DNA of 5,033 bases from an uncultured Veillonella sp. (GTDB lineage: Bacteria; Bacillota; Negativicutes; Veillonellales; Veillonellaceae): NCBI GenBank assembly GCA_959608595.1, contig CAUHTB010000081.1, forward strand, positions 1 through 5,033. Direction: 5' to 3'. The translations under genes and the position numbers were made by a program. The notes under the pieces were generated by a model. The model ran no database searches, was not told where the DNA came from, and saw only the letters and a list, made by a program, of their open reading frames with translations. Numbering within the stretch: the first letter of the stretch is position 1; each line of letters begins with the position of its first letter. This document shows, in pieces, positions 1 through 5,033 of this stretch.

Positions 1-1
1 G

Positions 2-451
2 AATGATGAAATTCAGCAAGTCAATGGTGTATCTAAATCTGCAAATAAAGAAACACAACGTTTATCTAATAAGTTAGCAGATGCTACAAGAGCGATGGTT
101 AAGAAAAATTGGAAAACCATCTATATTAAAGCTGTACCTACAGGAGATAAATCAGCTGTACGATTCTACTATACAGATAAAAATGGTCAAGTATATAATG
201 GCCAAGTCATTAGAAATACAGGCCTATCGAAAGGTAAATATATGACTGGTTCGTTGCGACAAGTTGAAGCGCTACAAGAATTAGTAAATCATTTACAACA
301 AAATGGTCAAGAGGTACCATCCTCCATTGATCTTATCATTACCCAAGGCGGATATCGTACTAAGACGATCTTTAATTATGGCGAAGATACAAGTAATCTA
401 CCTGCATATCAACAACAGTATGAACAACAAAACTTCCCTACTATGAAGTAA
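2..451 (+). CDS. Partial gene, YezG/DUF600-like putative immunity protein (3' end)
   Basis: The frame is open from the left edge to TAA at 449-451 (149 codons visible) and contains no ATG, GTG or TTG before ATG 95. That ATG has only a weak purine stretch before it, so the true start probably lies outside the window. The visible order is a polar helical segment (about residues 1-36), then 'WKTIYIKAV', a strand 'VRFYYTD', a helix 'ALQELVNHLQQNGQEV', a strand 'DLIITQGGY' and 'IFNYGED', ending in a Gln-rich tail. This order (Trp followed by IY..A, FYY, Leu-rich helix, N-G-x-E, aromatic-N-Y-acid) recalls the YezG/DUF600 family, whose Bacillus member is the immunity protein of the LXG toxin YeeF. 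The match is by eye only. If right, a toxin gene may lie to the left. An unrelated small alpha/beta protein is the alternative. Confidence 0.6.
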   Translation, partial: NDEIQQVNGVSKSANKETQRLSNKLADATRAMVKKNWKTIYIKAVPTGDKSAVRFYYTDKNGQVYNGQVIRNTGLSKGKYMTGSLRQVEALQELVNHLQQNGQEVPSSIDLIITQGGYRTKTIFNYGEDTSNLPAYQQQYEQQNFPTMK

Positions 452-454
452 GAG

Positions 455-484
455 AAAGGCCCGTGCATAGCACGGGCTTTTTGT
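455..484. terminator. Intrinsic terminator, probably bidirectional
   Basis: The stem GCCCGTGC (459-466) pairs perfectly with GCACGGGC (470-477) around a 3-base ATA loop. On the plus strand it is followed by TTTTT (478-482) and preceded by AAA, which fits a classical Rho-independent terminator four bases after the stop of the first gene. On the minus strand the same hairpin follows the cycA stop codon (486) and is followed by CTTTCTCT, a weaker but pyrimidine-rich tract. It therefore probably serves both convergent genes. Confidence 0.9.
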
Positions 485-485
485 G

Positions 486-1928
486 TTAGATTATGTAATC
501 GTCAGAATCTTCTTTTTTAGGTTTTTTGTAAATTTCTTTTACACCAGCCATCTCGATAAGTTCCTCACTGAGAGCATCTTCATCATCTGTATTAAGCATG
601 GAGTAGAAGGCCCAGAGAATAACGAACCAAATTGGTGTAAACAAGAGGGCAATTCGAGTGTCTTCGTTTAAGGCGAGAATACCTAGAATGAAAACAAAGA
701 ACGCAAGGATGATGTAATTCATCACTGGGAATAGAGGCATTTTGAATTTAGATTGTGCCGCTAATTCAGGGTTTTTCTTGCGATATTTAAGGTGACAAAT
801 AACCATCATTGCCCAAATAAATATGAAGCAGAATGTAGAGATAGATGTAATCATAACGAATACTGCTTCTGGCATTACATAGTTGAGTACAACTGTAATT
901 AATAGTACTGCAGCGGAGAAAATAGTTGCTTGGTATGGTACACTGCTGTGTGTTAAGCGACGCATAGAGCTTGGCGCATGACCGCGTTTTGCAAGGGCAT
1001 AAATCATACGGCCTGTACTAAAGATACCAGAGTTTGTAGCAGATGCAGCAGATGTAAGAACTACGAAGTTTACGATGCCTGCAGCTGCTGCAATACCAAC
1101 TGCTGTAAATACGGCCACAAATGGGCTAGCAGATGGGTTGACGGCTGTCCAAGGATAAATGCTCATGATGATAGCCAAAGAGCCCACATAGAACAAAATA
1201 ATGCGTAATGGAATATTGTTAATCGCCATAGGGATAACCTTTTCAGGATCCTCTGTTTCACCAGCTGTTAAACCTACGAGCTCGATACCTGTGAAAGCGA
1301 AAACAACCATTTGGAATGATAAGATAAAGCCCATCGTTCCGTTCGGGAACCAGCCCCCATAATTCCACATATTACTAAAGGCGGCAACGCCTGCATCTGT
1401 AGTAAAACCTGTGACAATCATGATAATACCGATGATGATGAGGGAGATGATGGCAATTACCTTAATCAAGGCAAACCAGAACTCCATTTCACCGAAGTAC
1501 TTTACGGCTGTTAAGTTCATTAATAGCAATGCTACTAAGACGACAAGGGCGGGTATCCATTGAGGCAGCCACGGTATCCAGAACTGCATATAGAGGCCTA
1601 CGGCTGTTAAATCGGCCATGGCTAGTGAAAGCCAACAGAACCAGTATGTCCATCCTGTGATAAAGGCTGCTCGATCACCTAAATAATCTTCTACGAAATC
1701 GATAAATGAGTGGTGATTCAAGTTGGATAATAACAATTCGCCTAATGCTCTCATGATGAAGAAGCAGATAATACCTGTAATAAGGTAGGCGAAAATAATG
1801 GATGGACCTGCCAAGTGAATGGCACGGCCGGAGCCTAAGAACAAGCCTGTACCGATGGCACCGCCGATGGCGAGCAACTGTACGTGCCGGTTCTTAAGGC
1901 CCCGTTTTAACTGATGCGTATCAGACAT
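486..1928 (-). CDS. cycA: CycA-type D-serine/D-alanine/glycine permease (APC superfamily, AAT family)
   Basis: An inner-membrane proton-coupled importer of small neutral amino acids, 480 residues. The N-terminus 'LKNRHVQLLAIGGAIGTGLF' with 'GSG' and 'LAGPSIIF' (residues 11-45) is the substrate-binding unwound first helix of the family. Further hallmarks are 'MRALGELLLSN' (59-69), 'TGWTYWFCW' (91-99), 'FGEMEFWFA' (145-153), 'VFAFTGIELVG' (209-219), 'ETEDPEK' (224-230) and 'NFVVLTSAASATNSG' (287-301). These resemble Escherichia coli CycA more closely than GabP, AroP or ProY, as recalled by eye. About twelve hydrophobic segments are visible. The tail from residue 447 is a charged, Asp/Glu/Lys-rich cytosolic extension. 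The start is ATG at 1926-1928, with AGAGGT six to seven bases upstream (1935-1941). The gene stands alone, convergent with the first gene and divergent from the Nim-like gene. Exact substrate choice among glycine, alanine and D-amino acids cannot be read from the sequence. Confidence 0.92.
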   Translation of the reverse strand: MSDTHQLKRGLKNRHVQLLAIGGAIGTGLFLGSGRAIHLAGPSIIFAYLITGIICFFIMRALGELLLSNLNHHSFIDFVEDYLGDRAAFITGWTYWFCWLSLAMADLTAVGLYMQFWIPWLPQWIPALVVLVALLLMNLTAVKYFGEMEFWFALIKVIAIISLIIIGIIMIVTGFTTDAGVAAFSNMWNYGGWFPNGTMGFILSFQMVVFAFTGIELVGLTAGETEDPEKVIPMAINNIPLRIILFYVGSLAIIMSIYPWTAVNPSASPFVAVFTAVGIAAAAGIVNFVVLTSAASATNSGIFSTGRMIYALAKRGHAPSSMRRLTHSSVPYQATIFSAAVLLITVVLNYVMPEAVFVMITSISTFCFIFIWAMMVICHLKYRKKNPELAAQSKFKMPLFPVMNYIILAFFVFILGILALNEDTRIALLFTPIWFVILWAFYSMLNTDDEDALSEELIEMAGVKEIYKKPKKEDSDDYII

Positions 1929-2018
1929 AGTAAAGACCTCTTTTCTACAAACTATCTACAAATATAAAAAGCCATGGATGACCATAGCTTTTATAATCTA
2001 TAGAATCAATAAAACTAT
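1929..2018 (-). promoter_or_regulatory. Leader of cycA with terminator-like hairpin (possible attenuator)
   Basis: Between the predicted transcription start (about 2018) and the cycA start codon lies a leader of about 90 bases. Read on the minus strand it holds AAAAGCTATGG (1992-1982), loop TCAT, and CCATGGCTTTT (1977-1967), an 11-bp stem with one mismatch, followed directly by T and ATATTT. This is the form of an intrinsic terminator placed before the gene it precedes. An upstream CTATAG (2003-1998) could pair with the left arm's CTATGG (one G-U pair) and act as an antiterminator. No T-box or known riboswitch core is recognisable. Read on the plus strand the hairpin also has a short T run, so it might instead block antisense transcription. 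Confidence 0.5.
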
Positions 2019-2024
2019 TTTCTT

Positions 2025-2053
2025 ATAATACAGTATCTATTACAAAAAGTCAA
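2025..2053 (-). promoter_or_regulatory. Sigma-70-type promoter of cycA
   Basis: On the minus strand TTGACT (2053-2048, five of six matches to the -35 consensus) is separated by exactly 17 bases from TATTAT (2030-2025, five of six matches to the -10 consensus). It is the best promoter match upstream of cycA and predicts a start near 2018. Confidence 0.7.
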
Positions 2054-2142
2054 ATGTATTTATGCAGTGGACACATAGGAAGAATAGTATTATTAATATA
2101 CAAATAAAAGAGAAATTATTCATTTTAAGAGAATACTTAGCC

Positions 2143-2170
2143 TTAAAAGGTTTCTAAAATTTGCTATAAT
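2143..2170 (+). promoter_or_regulatory. Extended -10 promoter of the Nim-like gene
   Basis: TGCTATAAT at 2162-2170 is a perfect TATAAT with the extended -10 TG in the right position. TTAAAA (2143-2148) lies 16 bases upstream as a moderate -35. The predicted start near 2177 gives a leader of about 35 bases before ATG 2212. The sequence just upstream is strongly AT-rich. Confidence 0.75.
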
Positions 2171-2211
2171 GATACATAGATTATTTTTTACGTAAAACTG
2201 TGGAGACTATT

Positions 2212-2724
2212 ATGAGACGACAAGATCGCAAGGTTACAGATATAGATGAAATTAAGGGCATTTTAAATAGTACTCGTATCATTCACCTAGGCATGATGGA
2301 TGGTGATTACCCTTACGTAGTACCCTTACATTTTGGATATGAATTTATAGATGAGGTACTTTATATCTATGTACATGGCCATTATGAGGGGAAAAAGTTT
2401 AGTTTGATTCAAGCGAATCCCCATGTATTTATTGAAATTGATGGTAGCGATGAAGCCCTCGTTTCAGGTGGAGATATACCATGTAAATATAGCTCGGTAT
2501 ACTCTAGTGTAATGGGTCGTGGAGAGGCTACCTATTTAGAGGCTATTGATGAAAAGTCTCATGGCTTACAAGTATTGATGAAACATCAGATAGGTCGTGA
2601 GTTTACTTTTACGGAAGCCATGGTAAACTCTGTGGGCGTAGTTCAAATTAAAATTGTCGACTATACGGCCAAAAGACGAAGACAACTTGAACAAGATGTT
2701 ATTATGCCGCCATTAATTAAATAA
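2212..2724 (+). CDS. NimA / pyridoxamine 5'-phosphate oxidase-like FMN-binding protein
   Basis: A cytosolic flavin-binding split-barrel protein of 170 residues, the usual length of the family. It opens with 'MRRQDRKVTDIDEI' (1-14), then 'GDYPYVVPLHFGYE' (31-44), 'LYIYVHGHYEGKK' (50-62), 'NPHVFIEID' (69-77) and 'SVMGRGEA' near residues 100-107, the order seen in Nim nitroimidazole-reductase-type proteins. One histidine of the HGH motif (55 or 57) probably corresponds to the conserved active-site histidine of that group. The ATG at 2212 is preferred because GGAG (2202-2205) stands six bases before it. A GTG at 2200 would extend the protein by four residues but has no Shine-Dalgarno sequence and overlaps this one. 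Nim proteins are linked to 5-nitroimidazole resistance, but many chromosomal relatives have no such proven role, so resistance should not be assumed. It has its own promoter and terminator and is monocistronic. Confidence 0.85.
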   Translation: MRRQDRKVTDIDEIKGILNSTRIIHLGMMDGDYPYVVPLHFGYEFIDEVLYIYVHGHYEGKKFSLIQANPHVFIEIDGSDEALVSGGDIPCKYSSVYSSVMGRGEATYLEAIDEKSHGLQVLMKHQIGREFTFTEAMVNSVGVVQIKIVDYTAKRRRQLEQDVIMPPLIK

Positions 2725-2733
2725 TGATACAAC

Positions 2734-2780
2734 AATCCTATTGAACTCTATTATGATATAGCATTCAGTAGGATTTTTTT
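2734..2780 (+). terminator. Intrinsic terminator of the Nim-like gene
   Basis: AATCCTATTGAA (2734-2745) pairs with TTCAGTAGGATT (2764-2775) over 12 bp with a single G-U pair. The 18-base loop contains a further short CTAT/ATAG pairing. The run of T to 2780 follows at once. It begins ten bases after the stop codon and separates this gene from the exported-protein genes. Confidence 0.88.
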
Positions 2781-2890
2781 ATATCGAACCTAAGTATTAG
2801 ATACATTCGTTGATGATGCCTATGCTTTCACAAAAGGAAAGATAAAAGTTTTATGAAGTAGCTAGGGATACAGAATAGGTTTCTTAATTC

Positions 2891-2899
2891 TGATATAAA
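2891..2899 (+). promoter_or_regulatory. Possible promoter of the exported-protein operon
   Basis: TGATATAAA at 2891-2899 reads as an extended -10 element (TG, one base, TATAAA). No good -35 is found at the proper distance. TATTAT at 2931-2936 is an alternative -10, also without a convincing -35. The rest of 2781-2950 is AT-rich and holds no recognisable gene or RNA. Confidence 0.35.
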
Positions 2900-2932
2900 T
2901 AAGAAAATATATCATTATATGTGTGAAGTATA

Positions 2933-2948
2933 TTATAAAATTTTATAA
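2933..2948. repeat. Perfect 16-bp palindrome before the operon's ribosome binding site
   Basis: TTATAAAATTTTATAA is an exact inverted repeat ending two bases before the GGAG ribosome binding site (2951-2954). It could be an operator or a weak RNA hairpin. Being pure A/T in an AT-rich spacer, it could also be chance. Confidence 0.4.
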
Positions 2949-2959
2949 GCGGAGAGAAT

Positions 2960-3634
2960 ATGAGAAAATTAATATGTAAGTCCATCTTAGCTACTATAGC
3001 TGTTGGGTTACTATCTGTAGGAAGTGTAACAGCAGATACTGTAGACACTGCTATATCTACAGATAATTCTGTATCTACAAAAACGCTTAAGTTAGGACAT
3101 AATTTTAAAAATGTCGAGCCTAGAATGGATGGTTTACAGTGGCACTTTCATGATTGGCCTATAGAGAATACAAAAAAGGCGCATACTTTTAACGGAAAGT
3201 TATTAGAGGCAGCGAAGAAACTTCCATATGAGGTTAAGGCCCCTAGTTATATCCCTTATAGCTTTGAAATTTATACAGTACGTCAAGACAAAAATGATGT
3301 ATTAGAGGTTGTATATTTTATAAAAAATTCCCAAACATATCGAGTTGGGAAGAGAAACTCTGGTAGTATTTTCGTTTATAGAATGGGCTATTCCGTGAAC
3401 GATGTAAAAGATGTACCGTATGTTCCCGGTGAGTATAAGGACTTTGAATGGTCTGAACAAGGTGAATCTGGCGAAGTCTTTTACACCGGGGATCCAGCAG
3501 CACAACTAATTCGCAGCATTACGTGGACAAAAGACGGTATGGCATATTCCTTATTATTCTTAGAATCTGTGAAATCAGTTGATGCTGAATTCTATAAGGA
3601 GCATGTGGAGCCTGTAAATTATACGGCTATATAA
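2960..3634 (+). CDS. Exported protein with one DUF4367-like domain
   Basis: A 224-residue protein with no recognised enzymatic motif. Residues 1-25 form a signal peptide (MRK, hydrophobic core 9-20, cleavage site VTA before Asp26). Cys6 is not in a lipobox, so the mature protein should be soluble in the periplasm or outside the cell. The mature part has no cysteine. After a linker (26-65) comes a 'WPI' arm and one domain (about 89-220): 'PSYIP' (95-99), 'DVLEVVY' (113-119), 'YRMGY' (140-144), 'GEVFYTGD' (171-178), 'SITWTKDGMAY' (186-196) and 'FYKEHVEPV' (211-219). The PSY-x-P opening, DVLE-x-VY strand and W-x-K-D-x-x-AY strand recall DUF4367, a domain of unknown function; this is by eye. GGAG at 2951-2954 supports the start. 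A larger paralogue follows after 54 bases without a terminator, so the two are probably co-transcribed. Confidence 0.85.
   Translation: MRKLICKSILATIAVGLLSVGSVTADTVDTAISTDNSVSTKTLKLGHNFKNVEPRMDGLQWHFHDWPIENTKKAHTFNGKLLEAAKKLPYEVKAPSYIPYSFEIYTVRQDKNDVLEVVYFIKNSQTYRVGKRNSGSIFVYRMGYSVNDVKDVPYVPGEYKDFEWSEQGESGEVFYTGDPAAQLIRSITWTKDGMAYSLLFLESVKSVDAEFYKEHVEPVNYTAI
3224..3619 (+). repeat. DUF4367-like domain, copy 1 of 3
   Basis: This covers residues 89-220 of the 224-residue exported protein. Over residues 157-219 about half of the positions are identical, by eye, to the last copy in the neighbouring gene (its residues 362-424), including GEV-x-YTGD, the T-W-x-K-D-x-MAY stretch and FY-x-x-HV-x-P. 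Confidence 0.7.
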
Positions 3635-3688
3635 ATATACGATATTGGAAAAGCGGAAACCTGTGTAACCGCTCGAAGAGGAGAGAAT
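3635..3688 (+). other. Short intergenic spacer with small inverted repeat
   Basis: The 54 bases between the two paralogues contain AGCGG (3652-3656) and CCGCT (3669-3673), able to form a 5-bp stem with a 12-base loop. There is no T run and no clear promoter, so read-through from the first gene is expected. The ribosome binding site AGGAGAG (3679-3685) precedes the second gene. Confidence 0.45.
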
Positions 3689-5014
3689 ATGAAGAAACTA
3701 ATAACATCTGCTGTTTTATGTGCCGCGATGGCTACTGCAGTAAGCACCTTTGGCGTACAGCCAGTTAGTGCTACATACCCGTTAATAGATAAAAATGGTA
3801 ATACCGTTCCTGTTGAACGAGATGTAGATGATAAAAAGATCATCGATGATAATAAAAAACTCGCTGATCGTTATCGTTGGTATGATCAAGTTGATGATTA
3901 TGATTTAGTTAATACTAATATTGAGAGTACCGCGCAGGAATTTGGCTATCCTATACAAGTTCCGTCTTATATGCCTAAGGATTATGCAGTACGTGATGTA
4001 AAGGCCAAGGATCATGACGTATTAGAAATCGTTTATACAGAAACGGGCCGTGATGGAGAATTTGGTCCGAAATTAACCTTCTCTAATACAGATATTGTAT
4101 ATCGCATGGGGTGGGCTATCGATACAGTGGTAACACCTATATTAGAAAAGACAAATTACAACGCTAAGGATGCAGTTAGCTTTACTACCCCTAATGGGAT
4201 CGCTGTACATACGTTAGGTTATAGTAAAGACGCTATTCAAATTGCTTATTGGGAAAAAGATAATAAAGTTTATATGCTCTACTTTGCTTCTTTAAGAAAT
4301 CAAAACTTTGTAAGCAAAATTGTAGACTCTGTAGGTCCTGTGAGTAACGTAGCCATTGATGATACTCGACTACGTGGTGACCGAAATGATAAGCAAAATG
4401 TTGAAGAAAACGATGCAAAAAAGGTTAAACAAAATGATGATCCGGATTGGCCTCCTTATGAAACGATTGGCTTGCCATTGCGTACACATACGAATTCTGT
4501 GTGGCCTATACTTACCAGCAAAACCATCGGTTTACCTAGCGGTGTAATTAATGCATCTCATAAGATGTCCTATGACGTATCTGTACCAAGTTATTTACCG
4601 TTTGGCTATACATACTATGCTACACATTTTTATGACAATGATGTATTAGAAACTGTATATTGGAAGCAAGGTGAAGAGTATCAAGAGCGCAGCGGTCGTT
4701 GGGTAACTCATACTATGGTCTTCCGCATGAGCTACTCTATGGATACTGTATGGCCTGAAGAATATATCCCATGGGAGTACCATGACGTACAGTGGAGCGA
4801 CTCCACTCCAATAGGGGAGGTTCAATATACAGGGGATGTAGATAAGGGCTTAGTACGCAGTGTTACGTGGTACAAGGATAATATGGCGTATTTCTTGTTC
4901 TTCCAAGTGCCTGTGAAAGCATCTGAAGCAGACTTTTATAGAAATCATGTAGTGCCGTTAAAAGATATCGATCCAAGTCGTACAGACTTAATTGGTGTAA
5001 AAACAATTCGTTAA
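3689..5014 (+). CDS. Exported protein with two DUF4367-like domains
   Basis: A 441-residue paralogue of the preceding protein. Residues 1-28 are a signal peptide (MKK, hydrophobic core, cleavage site VSA before Thr29) without a lipobox, and the mature part is cysteine-free. An acidic N-terminal stretch rich in Asp and Lys (44-72) leads to domain 1 (about 85-220): 'VPSYMP' (91-96), 'DVLEIVY' (110-116), 'YRMGW' (138-142), 'YWEKDNKVYMLYF' (187-199) and 'KIVDSVGPV' (210-218). A charged linker (223-256) rich in Asp, Asn and Lys is followed by a Trp/Pro-containing stretch with two TIGLP motifs (259-263, 279-283). Domain 2 (about 293-425) has 'VPSYLP' (299-304), 'DVLETVY' (318-324), 'FRMSY' (345-349), 'GEVQYTGD' (376-383) and 'SVTWYKDNMAY' (391-401). 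The start is supported by AGGAGAG. No catalytic signature is seen, and no cell-wall or membrane anchor beyond the signal peptide. A binding or sensing role in the envelope is only a guess. Confidence 0.88.
   Translation: MKKLITSAVLCAAMATAVSTFGVQPVSATYPLIDKNGNTVPVERDVDDKKIIDDNKKLADRYRWYDQVDDYDLVNTNIESTAQEFGYPIQVPSYMPKDYAVRDVKAKDHDVLEIVYTETGRDGEFGPKLTFSNTDIVYRMGWAIDTVVTPILEKTNYNAKDAVSFTTPNGIAVHTLGYSKDAIQIAYWEKDNKVYMLYFASLRNQNFVSKIVDSVGPVSNVAIDDTRLRGDRNDKQNVEENDAKKVKQNDDPDWPPYETIGLPLRTHTNSVWPILTSKTIGLPSGVINASHKMSYDVSVPSYLPFGYTYYATHFYDNDVLETVYWKQGEEYQERSGRWVTHTMVFRMSYSMDTVWPEEYIPWEYHDVQWSDSTPIGEVQYTGDVDKGLVRSVTWYKDNMAYFLFFQVPVKASEADFYRNHVVPLKDIDPSRTDLIGVKTIR
3941..4348 (+). repeat. DUF4367-like domain, copy 2 of 3
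   Basis: This covers residues 85-220 of the 441-residue exported protein. It keeps PSY-x-P, DVLE-x-VY and YRMG, but its second half differs from the other two copies: it lacks GEV-x-YTGD and FY-x-x-HV-x-P and ends 'KIVDSVGPV'. That ending is the one most like a typical DUF4367 end. Confidence 0.65.
4565..4963 (+). repeat. DUF4367-like domain, copy 3 of 3
   Basis: This covers residues 293-425 of the 441-residue exported protein. It is closer to the single domain of the upstream gene than to the first domain of its own protein. The similarity also extends upstream into a WPI arm (residues 272-274). Confidence 0.7.
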
Positions 5015-5030
5015 TACTAAATAGTAATAA
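5011..5030 (+). other. Inverted repeat at the end of the operon, cut by the window edge
   Basis: TACTA (5015-5019) and TAGTA (5022-5026) with outer TTA/TAA pairs form a short inverted repeat starting at the stop codon. It is A/T-rich and the sequence ends three bases later, so whether a T run follows is unknown. It could be part of a terminator or nothing. Confidence 0.25.
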
Positions 5031-5033
5031 GAA

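Noticed and set aside
483..671. Open frame of 62 codons on the plus strand over the end of cycA
   Set aside because: It starts within the terminator region and overlaps cycA antisense; its composition reflects the reverse of membrane-helix codons.
978..1208. Open frame of 76 codons on the plus strand inside cycA
   Set aside because: It is antisense to the well-supported permease, is Cys-rich in an unnatural way and has no ribosome binding site.
2087..2101. Imperfect palindrome GTATTATTAATATAC between the divergent promoters
   Set aside because: Only the GTAT/ATAC ends and a few central bases match in a very AT-rich spacer, so chance is sufficient as an explanation.
2781..2950. Search for a small gene or structured RNA in the spacer before the exported-protein operon
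   Set aside because: I saw no frame with a ribosome binding site and no GC-containing stem beyond the terminator already listed.
3302..3505. Two overlapping minus-strand frames inside the first exported-protein gene
   Set aside because: They overlap a well-supported plus-strand gene, lack ribosome binding sites and encode no recognisable domain.
3652..3673. AGCGG / CCGCT stem between the two exported-protein genes as a terminator
   Set aside because: The stem is only five base pairs with a 12-base loop and no T run follows, so it is unlikely to stop transcription.
4233..4547. Short frames on both strands around the linker of the large exported protein
   Set aside because: These are shadows of the low-complexity linker; the main frame continues unbroken through both domains.

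Overview
The window looks like a chromosomal segment of a low-GC anaerobe of the Negativicutes, most probably Veillonella. That is an inference from base composition, Gram-negative-style secreted proteins without lipoboxes, and the gene mix; no taxonomic marker is present. There are five protein genes, one cut by the left edge, and no RNA genes, insertion sequences, CRISPR arrays or phage genes. No gene-free stretch exceeds 300 bases.

Layout: (1) 2-451, plus strand, the 3' part of a gene whose product resembles the YezG/DUF600 immunity-protein family. (2) A strong hairpin at 455-481 lies between this gene and the convergent cycA and probably stops transcription from both sides. (3) 486-1928, minus strand, a full-length CycA-type amino acid permease (D-serine/D-alanine/glycine group) with a good promoter and a terminator-like hairpin in its leader. 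(4) 1929-2211, a divergent, very AT-rich control region. (5) 2212-2724, plus strand, an FMN-binding split-barrel protein of the NimA/pyridoxamine-phosphate-oxidase-like family, ended by an intrinsic terminator. (6) 2960-3634 and 3689-5014, plus strand, two exported paralogous proteins in a likely two-gene operon. The first has one copy and the second two copies of a domain that resembles DUF4367.

The parts do not form one pathway. CycA imports small amino acids and the Nim-like protein is a cytosolic flavoprotein. The two exported proteins are the least understood part and the best candidate for something undescribed: three copies of one domain in two adjacent genes, with a duplication trace that reaches into the ribosome binding site, and no sigma factor, anti-sigma factor or enzyme next to them inside the window.
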